A stretch of 64,000 bases of DNA, from NCBI GenBank assembly GCA_025200525.1, contig CM045762.1, positions 81,993,893 through 82,057,892 on the forward strand, read 5' to 3'. How positions within the stretch are numbered: position 1 is the stretch's first letter; every line of letters begins with the position of its first letter. Under the pieces are notes generated by a model. The model had not been told where the DNA came from. It was given only the letters and a program-made list of their open reading frames with translations, and made no database searches. Of this stretch, positions 1 through 12,545 are shown in pieces. The DNA comes from Camellia lanceoleosa (taxonomy: Eukaryota > Streptophyta > Magnoliopsida > Ericales > Theaceae). Made by a program: the position numbers and the translations under genes.

Positions 1-109
1 GTCCAACACATATGATTATTATCAAAATATTAAAATTTAATATAATATAAAAAAAGAAAAAATGAAGACATTTAAAAAAAAAATTTTAAAATCACAATTC
101 ACATCTATA
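1..109 (+). mobile_element. V-type Helitron, 3' part without terminus
   Basis: This stretch carries the V-type interior repeat (a CAACACATATGATTATTATC core followed by an AT-rich tail) seen in the next units. It stops before any hairpin or CTAG end and is abutted by the 5' end of the next Helitron. It is a partial copy that begins before the window. Confidence 0.6.
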
Positions 110-647
110 TCTATACTATATATTAAGTAAAAGGGGGTTTTTAACCCCAAGCCTTGTGGGAGCTCCAATCTCCTAATCTAAATTTTCTGACTTTTTGATT
201 TAAAAAAAAAAAAAAAACTTAGCATTTATTAACTTCTCCCAATCCCCAGGTTTTACCCTCATAATAACACTTTAATGAATTAAGAAAAAAGTATAAATTT
301 TTTTTTTTGAAATCCGACACATGAATTCCTTGAAAAGTCCTAACACATATGATTATTATCCCTCATAATAACACTTTAATGCATTAAGAACAAGTATAAA
401 AAATTTCTTGAAAAGTCCAGCACTTATGACTATTATCAAAATATTAAACTTTAATATAATGTAATTAAAAAAAGAAGACATTTAATTCTTTGAAAAGTTC
501 AACATATATGATTATTATCAAAATATTAAACTTTAATATAATATAAAAAAGGAAAAAAAGAAGACATTTAAAAAAAATTAAAAATCACAATTCACATATA
601 TAGATAATTGTAAACACAATCCGTGTATAGCACGGGTGATATGCTAG
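110..647 (+). mobile_element. Complete non-autonomous Helitron, V type (538 bp)
   Basis: The 5' end is TCTATACTATATATTAAG after an A. The 3' end is the hairpin CCGTGTATAGCACGG (621-635) followed by GTGATATGCTAG, then T. This fits the plant Helitron rule: insertion at A|T, 5' TC, 3' hairpin about 10 nt before CTRR, no target duplication. The interior holds a roughly 80-bp minisatellite around CAACACATATGATTATTATC. No coding capacity is visible. Confidence 0.85.
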
Positions 648-1150
648 TATATATAGATAATTGTAAGGGTTTTTAACCCCAAGCCTTGTGGGAGCTCCAA
701 TCTCCCAATCTAAATTTTTTGATTTTTTGATTTTTTAAAAAAAAATTTTTAGCATTTATTAACATCTCCCAACTCCCAAGTCTTACCCTCATAACAATAC
801 TTTAATGCATTAAGAACAAGCATAAAAAAAATTCTTTGAAATCCAATATATATGAATTCCTTAAAAAGTCCCAAAACATATGATTATTAATATTTTAATA
901 CATTAAGAACAAACATAAAAAAAAAAAAAAAAAAAAAAATTTTGATAAGTCCAACACATATAATTATTATCAAAATATTAAACTTGAACATAATATAATA
1001 AAAAAAAGACATTTAATTCATTGAAAAGTCCAACACATATGATTATTATCAAAATATTAAACTTTAATATAATATAAAAAAAAATGAAGACATTTAAAAA
1101 AAAAATTAAAAATCACAATTCACATATATAGATAATTGTAAACACAATAA
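648..1150 (+). mobile_element. V-type Helitron, truncated at both ends
   Basis: The copy starts abruptly after the CTAG of the previous unit with TATATATAGATAATTGTAAG and then joins the GGGTTTTTAACCCCAAGCC part of the V consensus, so the terminal 5' bases are lost. It keeps the minisatellite but has no 3' hairpin. Bases 1151-1260 after it are unique AT-rich sequence, possibly real spacer DNA. Confidence 0.65.
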
Positions 1151-1260
1151 AATATGAGGGCATTCATGTCTACACATTTTTTTAAAAAGATCTCCTCCAT
1201 TATAATAGGATAGCACTTTATTTCTCTCATCTTATAATCTATATATATATATATTATCTA

Positions 1261-1885
1261 TCTATACTATATATTAAGCAAAAGGGGGTTTTTAACCTCA
1301 AGTCCTGTGGGAGCTCCAATCTCCCAATCTAATTTTCTTGATTTTTTGATTTTTTTAAAAAACATCTTAGCATTTATTAACTTCTTTCAACTCTCAAGTC
1401 TTACCATCATAATAACACTTTAATGCATTAAAAACAAGTATAAAAAAAATTATTTGAAATCCAACACATATGAATTTCTTGACAAGTCCTAACACATATA
1501 ATTATTATTCCTCATAATAACACTTTAATGTATTGAGAACATGCATAAAAATTTTTTTTGAAAAATTCAACGCATATGATTATTATCAAAATATTAAACT
1601 TTAATATAATATAATAATAAAAAAAGACATTTTTTAATTACTTGAAAAGTCCAACACATATGATTATTATCAAAATATTAAACTTTAATATAATATAATA
1701 ATAAAAAAAAGACATTTTTTAATTCCTTGAAAAGTCCAACACATATGATTATTATCAAAATATTAAACTTTAATATAATATAAAAAAAAAGAGAAGACAT
1801 TTATAAAAAAAATATTTAAAAATCACAATTCACATATATAGATAATTGTAAATACAATCCGTGCATAGCACGGGTGATATGTTAG
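1261..1885 (+). mobile_element. Complete V-type Helitron (625 bp)
   Basis: The 5' end TCTATACTATATATTAAG follows one extra TCTA unit and an A. The 3' hairpin CCGTGCATAGCACGG lies at 1859-1873. The final tetranucleotide is TTAG rather than CTAG, and the next Helitron starts at the following base. The interior minisatellite has more repeat units than in the 110-647 copy. Confidence 0.85.
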
Positions 1886-2571
1886 TCTATACTATATATT
1901 AAGCACAATGAGGTTTTTAACCCCAAGCCTTGTGGGAGCTCCAATCTCCCAATCTAAATTTCTTGATTTTTTTATTTAAAAAAAAAAAGAATTTAACATT
2001 TATTAACTTCTCTCAACCCCCAAATCTTACCCTCATAATAATACTTTAATGCATTAAGAACAAGTATAAAAAAAATTATTTGAAATCCAACAAATATGAT
2101 TATTATCCCTTATAATAACACTTTAATGCATTAAGAACAAGTATAAAAAAAATTTCTTAAAAAGTCCAACACATATGATTATTATCAAAATATTAAACTT
2201 TAATATAATATAATAAAAAAAAGACATTTAATTCCTTAAAAAGTCTAACACATATGATTATTATCAAAATATTAAATTTTAATATAATATAATAAAAAAA
2301 AGTCATTTAATTTCTTAAAATGTCTAACACATATGATTATTATCAAAATATTAAACTTTAATATAATATAATTAAAAAAAACATTTAATTCCTTGAAAAG
2401 TCTAACACATATGATTATTATCAAAATATTAAACTTTAATATAATATCAAAAAAGGAAAAAAAGAAGGCATTTAAAAAAGAAAAAGAAAAAAATAAGACA
2501 TTTAAAAATCGCAATTCACATATATAAATAATTATAAATACAATCCGTGCATAGCACGGGTGATATGTTAG
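1886..2571 (+). mobile_element. Complete V-type Helitron (686 bp)
   Basis: It begins directly after TTAG of the preceding unit with TCTATACTATATATTAAG and ends with a hairpin at 2545-2559 and TTAG at 2568-2571. It has the longest V minisatellite run, about five units of roughly 75-85 bp. No gene is visible. Short apparent reading frames follow the minisatellite period and are not credible proteins. Confidence 0.85.
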
Positions 2572-3058
2572 TACTATATATTAAGCAAAATGGGATTTTT
2601 AACCCCAAGCTTTGTGGGAGCTCCAATCTCCCAATCTAAATTTTCTGATTTTTTAATTTAAAAAAGAAAAAAATCCTTAGCATTTATTAACTTCTCTCAA
2701 CTCCCAAGTCTTACCCTTATAATAACACTTTAATGCATTAAAAATAAGCATAAAAAAAATTCTTTGAAATCCAACACATATGAATTTATAGAAAAGTCCC
2801 AACACATATAATTATTATCAAAATATTAATACATTAAAATTTCTTGAAAACTCTAACACACATGATTATTATCAAAATATTAAATTTTAATATAATATAA
2901 TAAAAAAAGAAGACATTTAATTCCTTGAAAAGTTCAACACATATGATTATTATCAAAATATTAAACTTTAATATAATATAAAAAAGGAAAAAAAGAAGAC
3001 ATTTAAAATTTAAAAAAAAAGATATTTAAAAATCGCAATTCACATATATAGTTAATTA
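2572..3058 (+). mobile_element. V-type Helitron lacking its 3' terminus
   Basis: It starts with TACTATATATTAAGC immediately after TTAG, so it lacks the leading TCTA. It follows the V consensus up to TCACATATATAG but has no hairpin or CTAG before the next 5' end at 3059. Confidence 0.75.
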
Positions 3059-4998
3059 TCTATACTATATATTAAGCAAAAGGGGATTTCTAACCCCCAA
3101 GGCCTGTGAGAACTCCAATATGCCAATCCTAATTTTCTAATTTTTTGTTTTTTAAAAAAAAAAATTAACCTCAGCATTTATTAACTTCTCTCAACCCACA
3201 AGACTTTTTGACTTTTCTTATAATTACTGCAGTACATTTTTCAAAACAAATAATTTGTATATTAAAAGAAATTGAAAACAAATATAAATATCTATATCTA
3301 TATCTATTTATTTATTTATATCTATCTCTAACCCACAAGTTTTGCGGGAGTTCCAATATCTGAACCTTAAATTCCTAATTTTTTTGAATTTTTTTTGGAA
3401 AAAAAAAACTTAGTACTTATTAAATTCTTCCAAGTCTTTTTAACTTCTCCAATTTACACACTCTTTTTAACTTTTCACATACCTATTGCAAACAGCGAGT
3501 CTCCTTTTTGTTTTCTCCTGCTTGACTTCTCACTTCTACACTTTCAACTTTATTGACCAAGTATGCAAACAGTAAGTCTTCTTTTTGTTTTATTCTTTTT
3601 GACTTTTCCTTTTGTTTACTGTTTTAATATTGTAATTAGATAGCGCATAAAAATATTTGTGATTTGTCTAGCTAATAAAAAATTATAATTTGATTTTTTA
3701 ATATGATTGAAGTTAGATAAATATAAACCCTCGCAAAGAGAAAAATGTGATTATAATTAGTTGAATGATTCTTTTTTTTTTTTTAAATGTGAATGTAGTT
3801 AGTTTAATAGTTCTTTTTTTTCATTTATTTATTTTATTATGGAAAAAATATGATGTGATTGTAGTTTGTTCAATGACTCTTTTTTTTTAATATGATTTTT
3901 GTAGTTAGTTCAATGATTTTTTTTTAAATGTTATTTAATCTTTTATTTTAATATGATTGAAGTTAAATAAACATAAACACTCACAAAAAAAAAAATGTGA
4001 TTGTAATGTAATGTGATTGTAGTTTGTTCAATGGCTCTTTTTTTTAATATAATTGTTGTAGTTAGTTCAATGGTTTTTTTTTTAATACTATTTAATCTTT
4101 TTATTTACTATTTTAATTTTATTTTTAATATAATTGCAGTTAGATAAACATAAACACTCACAAAGAAAAAAATATGATTGTATTTAGTTCGATGGTTCTT
4201 TTTTTTAATGTGATTGTAGTTAGTCAAGAGTTATTTTTTTCATTTATTTATTTTTTAATTATGAGAAAAATGTGATGTGATTGTAGTTTGTTCAATGATT
4301 CTTTTTTTTTTTTAATGTGGATTAATCTTTTATTTACTGTTTTAATGGTTTTTCTTTACAATTATTTATGAAAAAAATATGATTATAGTTAGATAGCATA
4401 AAAATATTTGTGATTTGATTTGATTTTTTTCTGATTTGATTTTTAAAGTACCAATTATTGATAATGATTAGATTATATTTTGGAAAAAAAAATTGTAATT
4501 GATTTTTTTAACTCACTGTGTTTTTTGAAAAAAAAAATTATTGTGTTTTTTTAACTATCAATTCACTTAATTTGTGATTTGATTTTTAACTCACTGTATT
4601 TTTTGAAAAACAAAATGGATTGTACTCATTAGGGTCACATAATGGACCAATTATTGATGATAATTAGATTGTATTTTGACCCCAAAAAAATTTGTAATTG
4701 ATCTTTTTAACTCACTATGTTTTTTGAAAAATAAATTATTGTGTTTTTTTAATTATTGATGATGATTAGATAGTATTAAAAAAATTCTGATTTGTATGAT
4801 TGAAGTCATCTCCTTTTGTTTATAATTTTATTTTTTAATATGATTGAAATTAGATAAATATAAACACTCACAAAAAGAAAAATGTGATTGTAGTTTGTTC
4901 AATGGTTCTAAATAACCTTTTTTATTTACTATTTTAATAGTTATTTTTTTCAGTTACTTTTTTTATTATGAAAAAAATGTCGTTGTAGTTAGATAGTA
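3059..4998 (+). mobile_element. U-type Helitron, left arm of a large inverted repeat
   Basis: The 5' end is TCTATACTATATATTAAG at 3059. The first ~550 bp match the start of the RPA-bearing Helitron at 25096. The rest is made of repeated modules containing GATTGAAGTTAGATAAATAT and GTGATTGTAGTTAGTTCAAT. The arm stops at a minus-strand Helitron end (CTAG at 4999). Its reverse complement forms much of 8190-9913. No coding sequence is seen. Confidence 0.75.
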
Positions 4999-5405
4999 CT
5001 AGTCTATCACTCGTGCTATGCACGGGATAATTATAGATATTTATATTTATTTTAGATTTTTTTTATATATAAATTATTTTTTTAAAGATTTTTTATAAAA
5101 ATAATTTAACAATCTTATCACTAATCATAGTATATGAAAAAAGTTAAAAGGGTACTGCAGTAACTATACACAGATTGTATCTATAATTATTTGTATGAGG
5201 GCATTTTAAATATTGATCAGGAGATTTTGACCAAATCAATAAATGCAGCCATGTGGATTGAAAAAAGTTAATAAATACTGATAAAGGGATTTTGACCAAA
5301 TCAATAAATGCTGAGTTTTTTTTTTTTAATAAAAAATTTAGAAAATCCAGATTGTGATATTAAAGCTCCCATAGGCCTTGGGGTTAAAAACTCCATTTTC
5401 CTTAA
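4999..5405 (-). mobile_element. X-type Helitron, minus strand, 5' end truncated
   Basis: On the minus strand this ends with the hairpin CCCGTGCATAGCACGAG, GTGATAGA and CTAG (4999-5002). The 5' side reaches the CCTTGGGGTTAAAAACTCC block near 5400, but the terminal TATATAGTATAGA is missing. It sits at the centre of the 3059-9913 foldback. Confidence 0.7.
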
Positions 5406-6643
5406 AAACCCCCTTGAGTGTTTATATTTATCTAACTTCAATCATATTAAAAAATCAAATTATAAACAAAAGGAGATAACTTCAATCATACAAATTACAT
5501 TTTTTTTAATGCTATCTAACTACAATCATATTTTTCTCATAAAAAAAAAATAATTCAAAAAAAGGACCATTAAAATAGTAAATAAAAAGATTATTTTGAA
5601 GCATTAAATAAACGACAATCACATTTTTCTTTTTTTGAGTGTTTATATTTATCTAACTTCAATCATATTAAAAAAATAAAATTATAAACAAAAGGAGATA
5701 ACTTCAATCATACAAATCACATTTTTTTTAATGCTATCTAACTACAATCACATTTTTCTCATAATAAAAATAATAATACAAAAAAAGGACCATTAAAATA
5801 GTAAATAAACAGATTATTTAGAAGTATTGAACAAATGACAATCACAATTTTTCTTTTTATGAGTGTTTATGTTTATCTAACTTCAATTATATTTAAAAAT
5901 CAAATTATAAATAAAATGAGATAATTTCAATCATACAAATCACAACTTTTTTAATGCTAACTAACTACAATGACATTTTTCTCATAATAAAAAAATAATT
6001 GAAAAAAATAACCATTAAAATAGTAAATAAAAAAGATTATTTAGAACCATTGAACAAACTACAATCACATTTTTTTTTTTTGTGAGTGTTTATGTTTATC
6101 TAACTTCAATCATATTAAAAAATAAAATTATAAACAAAAGGAGATAACTTCAATCATACAAATCACAATTTTTTTAATGCTATCTAATCATCATCAATAA
6201 TTAAAAAAATGAATCATAAATTAAGTCAATTGATAATTAAAAAACATAATAATTTATTTTCCAAAAAACATAGTGAGTTAAAAAGATCAATTAAAATTTT
6301 TTTTGGGTCAAAATACAATCTAATCATCATCAATAATTGGTAAATTATGTGACCCTAATGAGTACAATTTATTTTGTTTTTCAAAAAACACAGCGAGTTA
6401 AAAATCAAATCACAAATTAAGTGAATTGGTAGTTAAAAAAACATAATAATTTTTTTTCAAAAAACACAATGAGTTAAAAAAGTGAATTACAATTTTTTTT
6501 TTCAAAATATAATCTAATCATTATCAATGATTGGTACTTTAAAAATCAAATCAGAAAAAAATCAAATAAAATCACAAATATTTTTATGCTATCTAAGTAC
6601 AATCATATTTTTTTCATAAATAATTATAAAGAAAAACCATTAA

Positions 6644-8180
6644 GGCAATGTTTGGGAAGAGCTCATGGGCTCAATGAGCCATGTAAGGACAAAAAAGGCT
6701 CAAAAGCCCACTAAATGACAAAACCAACAATCTTGTTTTGCAATCTTCAACTCTAACCTCCAATTCACAAAACTACCCCTCATCCAAAAAATGAAAATGC
6801 GGCAGCAGCCAAAAAAAAAAAAATAAAAAAAAAATTATTTTTTTGTTTTTTGTTAAAATATTTTATAAAAATAAATTCAAACTCTATTTTATAAAAATAG
6901 TTTTAAATATTTTAATTTTTTGTTAAGTGTTTTTGTTATAATTTGAGTGTAGAGTTGTGAAAGTAGTATGGAGTTTCAAGTTATGTGTTTGGTTATGAGT
7001 TTTAAAAATAATTTATTATGTGAGTTTTATTTAAATTACAAAAATTTTTTTGCCTTAAAATAATTTTTTGTATATTTATTTTAATTTTTTTCTATTGACA
7101 GAATTTTTAGATTATTTACATTATTTAAATACTTAAAATAAAATTAAAATAAATATAAATTTTAAGCATAAATTAAATTATTATTAAAATAAAATTAAAA
7201 TTAAAGTATTATAAAAAAAACAGAAATTAAATTATTATTAAAATTAAATTAAAATTAAATTATTATAAATTAAAATTAAATTATTTAAAATAAAATAAAA
7301 ACGTAAATTAATAACATTAATAACATTTTAAAATAATTTACAAATTAAAAAAATAATAACATTTTAACTTAATAAAAACGGCAAAACACGTAAATTACAA
7401 ATGAAAAAACGTCAAAACCGTAAAATAGTAATTAATTAAAAAAATGGCAAATTAAAAAAAATTATTATAAAAAAAACGTCAAAACCGTAAAATAGTAATT
7501 AATTAAAAAAATGGCAAGTTAAAAAAAATTATTATAAAAAAAACGACAAAACCGTAAATTAGTAATTAATAAAAAAAATTGACAAATTAAAAAAATTTAT
7601 TCTAAAAAAACCGACAAAACCGTAAATTAGTAATTAATAAAAAAAATGACAAATTAAAAAATCTATATATATTTTACCAAAAAAAGCCAAAATAAAACCC
7701 AAAATAATAAAATAATAAAATTTAAAAAAACTACGCCAAATCCAAAAAAAAATAAATTAATAAATTATTTTAACAAAAGAAGTCAAATAAAACCGAAAAT
7801 TAAAAAAAACAAAATAATACGGCAAATCCAAACAACAAATAAAATAAATAAATAAATATTTTATCAAAATAAAATAAAACCCAAAATAAAAAAAACATTA
7901 AGCAAAAAACGGCCCATACATGCCACAAATTTAAAATAAAAAAAAATAAATAAATAAAGCAAAATTCGGGAAAACCACACCCCAAAAAAAAAAAAAAATT
8001 TAAACCAAACAAAAGTTATCAAAAGGGCAGTTTGGTAATTTCAGTGGATGACACCTCACCAAAAAGCCAAAAAAGTCAAAAAGCCAAAAAGCCAAAAAGC
8101 CCTTCCCAAACCAGGTTTTTGAGCCCCAGGCTCATATAGCCAAAAAAGCCAAAAAGCCAGTCCACTTCCCAAACGGAAGC
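6644..8180. mobile_element. PIF/Harbinger-like non-autonomous DNA transposon (1537 bp)
   Basis: The ends are GGCAATGTTTGGGAAG and, inverted, GCTTCCGTTTGGGAAG, which share the inner ten bases. The flanking 3-bp duplication is TAA at 6641-6643 and 8181-8183. The inverted paralogous arm near 4325-4360 has the uninterrupted site with a single TAA, which confirms the borders. TAA target duplications and TGTTTGG-type ends are typical of PIF/Harbinger (Tourist-like) elements. The interior is very AT-rich and has no transposase. Both subterminal regions carry short AAAAAGCC-type repeats. Confidence 0.85.
7405..7670. repeat. ~67-bp tandem repeat inside the PIF-like element
   Basis: Four consecutive units share the order ACAAAACCGTAAATTAG, TAATTAAT, a run of A, TGACAAATTAAAAAA and an AT-rich tail. 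The first two units are nearly identical and the last two form a second subtype. It is noncoding. Confidence 0.75.
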
Positions 8181-9917
8181 TAAAACAATAAATAAAAGAT
8201 TAAATCACATTAAAAAAAAGAACCATTGAACAAACTACAATTATATCACATTTTTTCCATAATAAAATAAATAAATATATGAAAAAAAGAATCATTGACT
8301 AACTACAATCGCATTGAAAAAAAAAGAACCATTGAATTAACTATAATAATATTTTTTTCCTTTGTAAGTGTTCATGTTTATCTAATTTCAATCATATTAA
8401 AAATAAAATTAAAATAGTACATAAAAAGATTAAATAATATTAAAAAAAATCATTGAACTAACTACAACAATCATATTAAAAAAAAAGAGCCATTGAATAA
8501 ACTACAATCATATCACATTACAATCACATTTTTTTTCTTTGTGAGTGTTTATGTTTATTTAACTTCAATCATATTAAAAATAAAATTAAAATAGTAAATA
8601 AAAATATTAAATAATATTAAAAAAAAACTATTGAACTAACTACAACAATCATATTAAAAAAAGAGCCATTGAACAAACTACAATTATATCACATTTTTTT
8701 CATAATAAAATAAATAAATATATGAAAAAAAGAATCATTGACTAACTACAATCACATTAAAAAAAAAAACCATTGAATTAACTACAATAATATTTTTTTC
8801 CTTTGTAAGTGTTCATGTTTATCTAATTTCAATCATATTAAAAATAAAATTAACATAGAAAATAAAAAGATTAAATAACATTAAAAAAAAAATCATTGAA
8901 CTAACTACAACAATCATATTAAGAAAAGAGCCATTGAATAAACTACAATCATATCACATTACAATCACATTTTTTTCTTTGTGAGTGTTTATGTTTATTT
9001 AATTTCAATCATATTAAAAATAAAATTAAAATCGTAAATAAAAAGATTAAATAACATTAAAAAAAAACTATTGAACTAACTACAACAATCATATTTAAAA
9101 AAAGAGCTATTGAACAAACTACAATCACATCACGTTTTTCCCATAATAAAATAAATAAATGAAAAAAAAGAACTATTAAACTAATTACAATCACATTAAA
9201 AAAAAAAAAAAAAAGAATCATTCAACTAATTATAATCACATTTTCTCTTTGTGAGTGTTTATATTTATCTAACTTCAATCATATTAAAAAATCAAATTAT
9301 AATTTTTTATTCGTTAGACAAATCACAAATATTTTTATACGCTCTCTAACTATAATATTAAAACAGTAAACAAAAAGAAAAGTCAAGAAGGAGAAAACAA
9401 AAAAACGACTTACGATTTGCATACATGGTCACTGAAGTAGAAAGTGTAGAAGTGAGAAGTCAAGAAGGAGAAAACAAAAAGAAGACTCACTGTTTGCAAT
9501 AGGTATGTGAAACGTTAAAAAGAGTGTATGTATTGGAGAAGTTAAAAAGATTTGAAAGAATTTAATAAGTGCTAAGTTTTTTTTTTCAAAAAAAATCAAA
9601 AAAATTAAGAAATTAAGATTCAGATATTAGAACTCCCACAAAACTTGTGGGTTAGAGATAGATATAAATAAATAAATAGATATAAATATAGATATTTATA
9701 TTTGTTTTAAATTTTTTTTAATATATAAATTATTTGTTTTGGAAAAGGTATTGCAGTAATTATGAGAGAAGTCAAAAATCTTATGGGTTTAGAGAAATTA
9801 ATAAATGTTGAGGTTAATTTTTTTTTTTAAAAAAACAAAAAATTAGAAAATTATGATTGACATATTGGAGCTCCCACAGACCTTGGGGGTTAAAAACCCC
9901 TTTTACTTAATAGACAA

Positions 9918-10339
9918 CTAGCCTATCACCCGTGCTATGCACGGGATACTTATAGATATTTATATTTATTTTAGATTTTTTTTAAGATATAAATTATGTT
10001 TTTTAAGATTTTTTTCTTATCACTAACCATAGTGTATGGGGAAGTTAAAAAAGGTACTGCAGTAACTATACACGAATTGTATCTATAATTATTTGTATAA
10101 GGGGATTTTAAATGCTGATCAGGAAATTTTGACAAATCAATAATTGCAGGCATGTGGAAAGATATGTGGATTGAAAAAAGTTAATAAATGCTGATCAGGG
10201 GATTTTGACCAAATCAATAAATGCTGAGTTTTTTTTTTTTTTGTTTAAATAAAAAATTTTAAAAATTTAGATTGAGATCTTGAAGCTTCCATAGGCCTTG
10301 GGGGTTAAAAACCCCATTTTACTTAATATATAGTATAGA
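9918..10339 (-). mobile_element. Complete X-type Helitron, minus strand (422 bp)
   Basis: The minus-strand 5' end is TCTATACTATATATTAAG, ending at 10339 with a flanking A on that strand. The 3' end is the hairpin CCCGTGCATAGCACGGG followed by TGATAGG and CTAG (9918-9921). It contains the X hallmark blocks TCAGCATTTATTGATTTGGT and TACTGCAGTACC. It is a compact, complete, noncoding unit. Confidence 0.85.
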
Positions 10340-11745
10340 TAGATATAGATAGATAGATATATCTGTTTATTTTTATTTTTATTTTTGTATGATTTCTATT
10401 TGGGTATTTTTTTTTTCAATTTATTTAAGATGGAGTTGTGGGTATCTTTTTTTTTAAAATTTAATTTATCTGTGGTTTCCATTTGTTTTTAATTATTATT
10501 GTTTAGGTAAGTTATGATGTGAGTTAAATATGTGATAGACATGTGATAAACATGTGAGTTTTATTGATTTAAAATTTATTTAGATAAACTTTAAAGATTT
10601 TTTTTTTTAGTTTTTTAGTTTTTTTTGTTATGTTATAATATAATATATAAAATATAGGTAGATATCTACAACGTTAATAGAAAATATTATCTGATTTTTT
10701 GGAGAAAAGAAAATGAATGCAAGTTTTAATATTTTTTTTGAAATTTGTGAGAGAGATTAGAAGGGAGAGATTATGAAATATTTTTGTTATTAAATAAATA
10801 AATCAGTCAATAGTTTTTTTTAATCTATTTTGTAAATTAAAAATCAATAATTTTGGAAAATTGATTAATTTGTCCCATTAAGTGATTTAAAATTTTGATA
10901 GATATACAAAAAAAAAAATACATAATTATATTATTAAATCACAATTCAAATTTAGATGTTATATCTTTTTGAGATCTATAGCTAAATTCTTGTCCTTTTT
11001 TTTAAAATTTTTGTGTGTAACCATAGTGTATGGGAGAAATTAAAAAGAGTGTTGCAATAATTATGAGAGAAGTCAAAAGAAATTGTGGGTTAGGAAAAGT
11101 TAAATGCTGAGGTTGGGTTGGGAGAAGTCAATAAATGCTGAGAATTTTTTTTTTTAAAATTAAAAAATTAGAAAATTAGGATTAGGAGATTGGAGCTCCT
11201 ATCTAATTTTTTGGAGAAGAGAAAATGAATGCAAGTTTTAATATATTTTTTTGAAAATTTGTTAGAGAGATTATGAAATATTTTTGTTATTAAATAAATA
11301 AACCAGTCAATAGTTTTTTTTAATCTATTTTGTAAATTAAAAATCAATAATTTTGAAAATTTGATTAATTTGTCCCATTAAGTGATTTAAAATTTTGATA
11401 GATATACATAAAAAAAAAAACATAATTATATTATTAAATCATAATTCAAATTTAGATGTTATATCTTTTTGAGATCTATAGCTAAATTAATATCTTTTTT
11501 ATTTTTTATTTTTGTGTGTAACCATAGTTTATGGGAGAAATTGAAAAGGGTATTGCAATAATTATGAGAGAAATCAAAAGGGATTGTGGGTTGGGAAAAG
11601 TCAATAAATGCTGAGGTTGGGTTGGGAGAAGTCAATAAATGCTAAAGTTTTTTTTTTTAAATCAAAAAATTAGAAAATTAGGATTAGGAGATTGGAGCTC
11701 CCACAGGCCTTGGGGTTAAAACCCCCTTTTGCTTAATAGATAGTA
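10340..11745 (-). mobile_element. W-type Helitron, minus strand
   Basis: Reverse complement of the W unit at 17868-19405. It has the same blocks (GATACCCACAACTCCATCTT, ACTTACCTAAATAATAATAA, GATCTATAGCTAAATTC) and the same internal partial duplication joined at GCTCCTATCTAATTTTTTGG (near 11196). The minus-strand 5' end at 11741-11765 is preceded by five TCTA units. It forms part of the inverted V-W-X block. Confidence 0.75.
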
Positions 11746-12103
11746 TAGATAGATAGATAGATAGATTAATATTTCGATAATAATCATATGTGTTGGACGT
11801 TACAAGAATTTTTTTTATGGTTGTTCTTAATGCATTAAAGTGTTATTATGAGGAATAATAATCATATGTGTTGGAACTTTTCAAAGAATTCATATGTGTT
11901 GGATTTCAAATATTTTTTTTATGCTTGTTCTTAATGCATTAAAGTGTTATTATGAGGGTAAGACTTGGGAGTTGGAGAAGCTAATAAATGCTAAGATTTT
12001 TTTTTTTTAAAATAAAAAAATCAAGAAATTTAGATTGGGAGATTGGAGCTCCCACAAGGCTTGGGGTTAAAAACCCCCTTTTGCTTAATATATAGTATAG
12101 ATA
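11746..12103 (-). mobile_element. V-type Helitron, minus strand, 3' truncated
   Basis: Minus-strand V consensus: TATATTAAGCAAAAGGGGG at the right side, then the CTTACCCTCATAATAACAC block and CAACACATATGATTATTATC on the left. No hairpin or CTAG is present. It occupies the position expected if the V-W-X block of 17326-19820 is inverted here. Confidence 0.7.
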
Positions 12104-12545
12104 AGTATAGATCAGTCAATATTTTTTTTAATCTATTTTGTAAATTAAAAATCAATAATTTTGGAAAATTGATTAATTTGTCCCATTAAGTGATTTAAAA
12201 TTTTGATAGATATATATAATAGAAAATATATAATTATATTATTAAATCATAATTCAAATTTAAATGTTATATCTTTTTGAGATCTATAACTAAATTCTTA
12301 TCTTTTTCTTAATTTTTGTGTAACCATAGTGTATGGGAGAAATTGAAAAGGGTGTTGTAATAATTATGAGAGAAGTCAAAAGGAATTGTGGGTTGGAAGA
12401 TGTCAATAAATGCTGAGGTTAGGTTAGGAGAAGTCAATAAATACTGAGGTTTTTTTTTTTAAATCAAAAAATTAGAAAATTAAGATTAGGAGATTGGGGC
12501 TCCCACAAGCCTTGGGGTTAAAAACCCTCTTTTGCTTAATATATA
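12104..12545 (-). mobile_element. W-type Helitron fragment, minus strand
   Basis: A second, shorter minus-strand W copy, from the block AATCTATTTTGTAAATTAAA to the 5' end region CCTTGGGGTTAAAAACCC and TTAATATATAGTA. It lacks the distal half and the 3' terminus. Confidence 0.65.

Larger units (their letters stand above)
5406..9913 (-). mobile_element. U-type Helitron, minus strand, right arm of the inverted repeat
   Basis: Read on the minus strand, this starts near 9913 with TATTAAGTAAAAGGGG and repeats, in order, the modules of the plus-strand arm at 3059. These include the blocks around TTTTGTTTTCTCCTTCTTGAC and GATTTGTCTAACGAATAAAA. A PIF/Harbinger-like element interrupts it at 6644-8180. 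Apparent frames here follow the modules. Confidence 0.7.

Noticed and set aside
2272..2514. 80-residue minus-strand frame rich in Phe/Ile
   Set aside because: It follows the V Helitron minisatellite period and low-complexity A/T tracts. The frame at 17590-17775 has the same cause.
1..3058. Regularly spaced repeats suggesting a CRISPR-like array
   Set aside because: The repeats are Helitron minisatellites with degenerate units, no constant spacer length and no cas genes. The genome is a plant's.
6600..8200. Host gene in the GC-richer ends of the 6644-8180 element
   Set aside because: The ends are subterminal transposon repeats (AAAAAGCC) bounded by TIR and TAA duplication. There is no coding signal.
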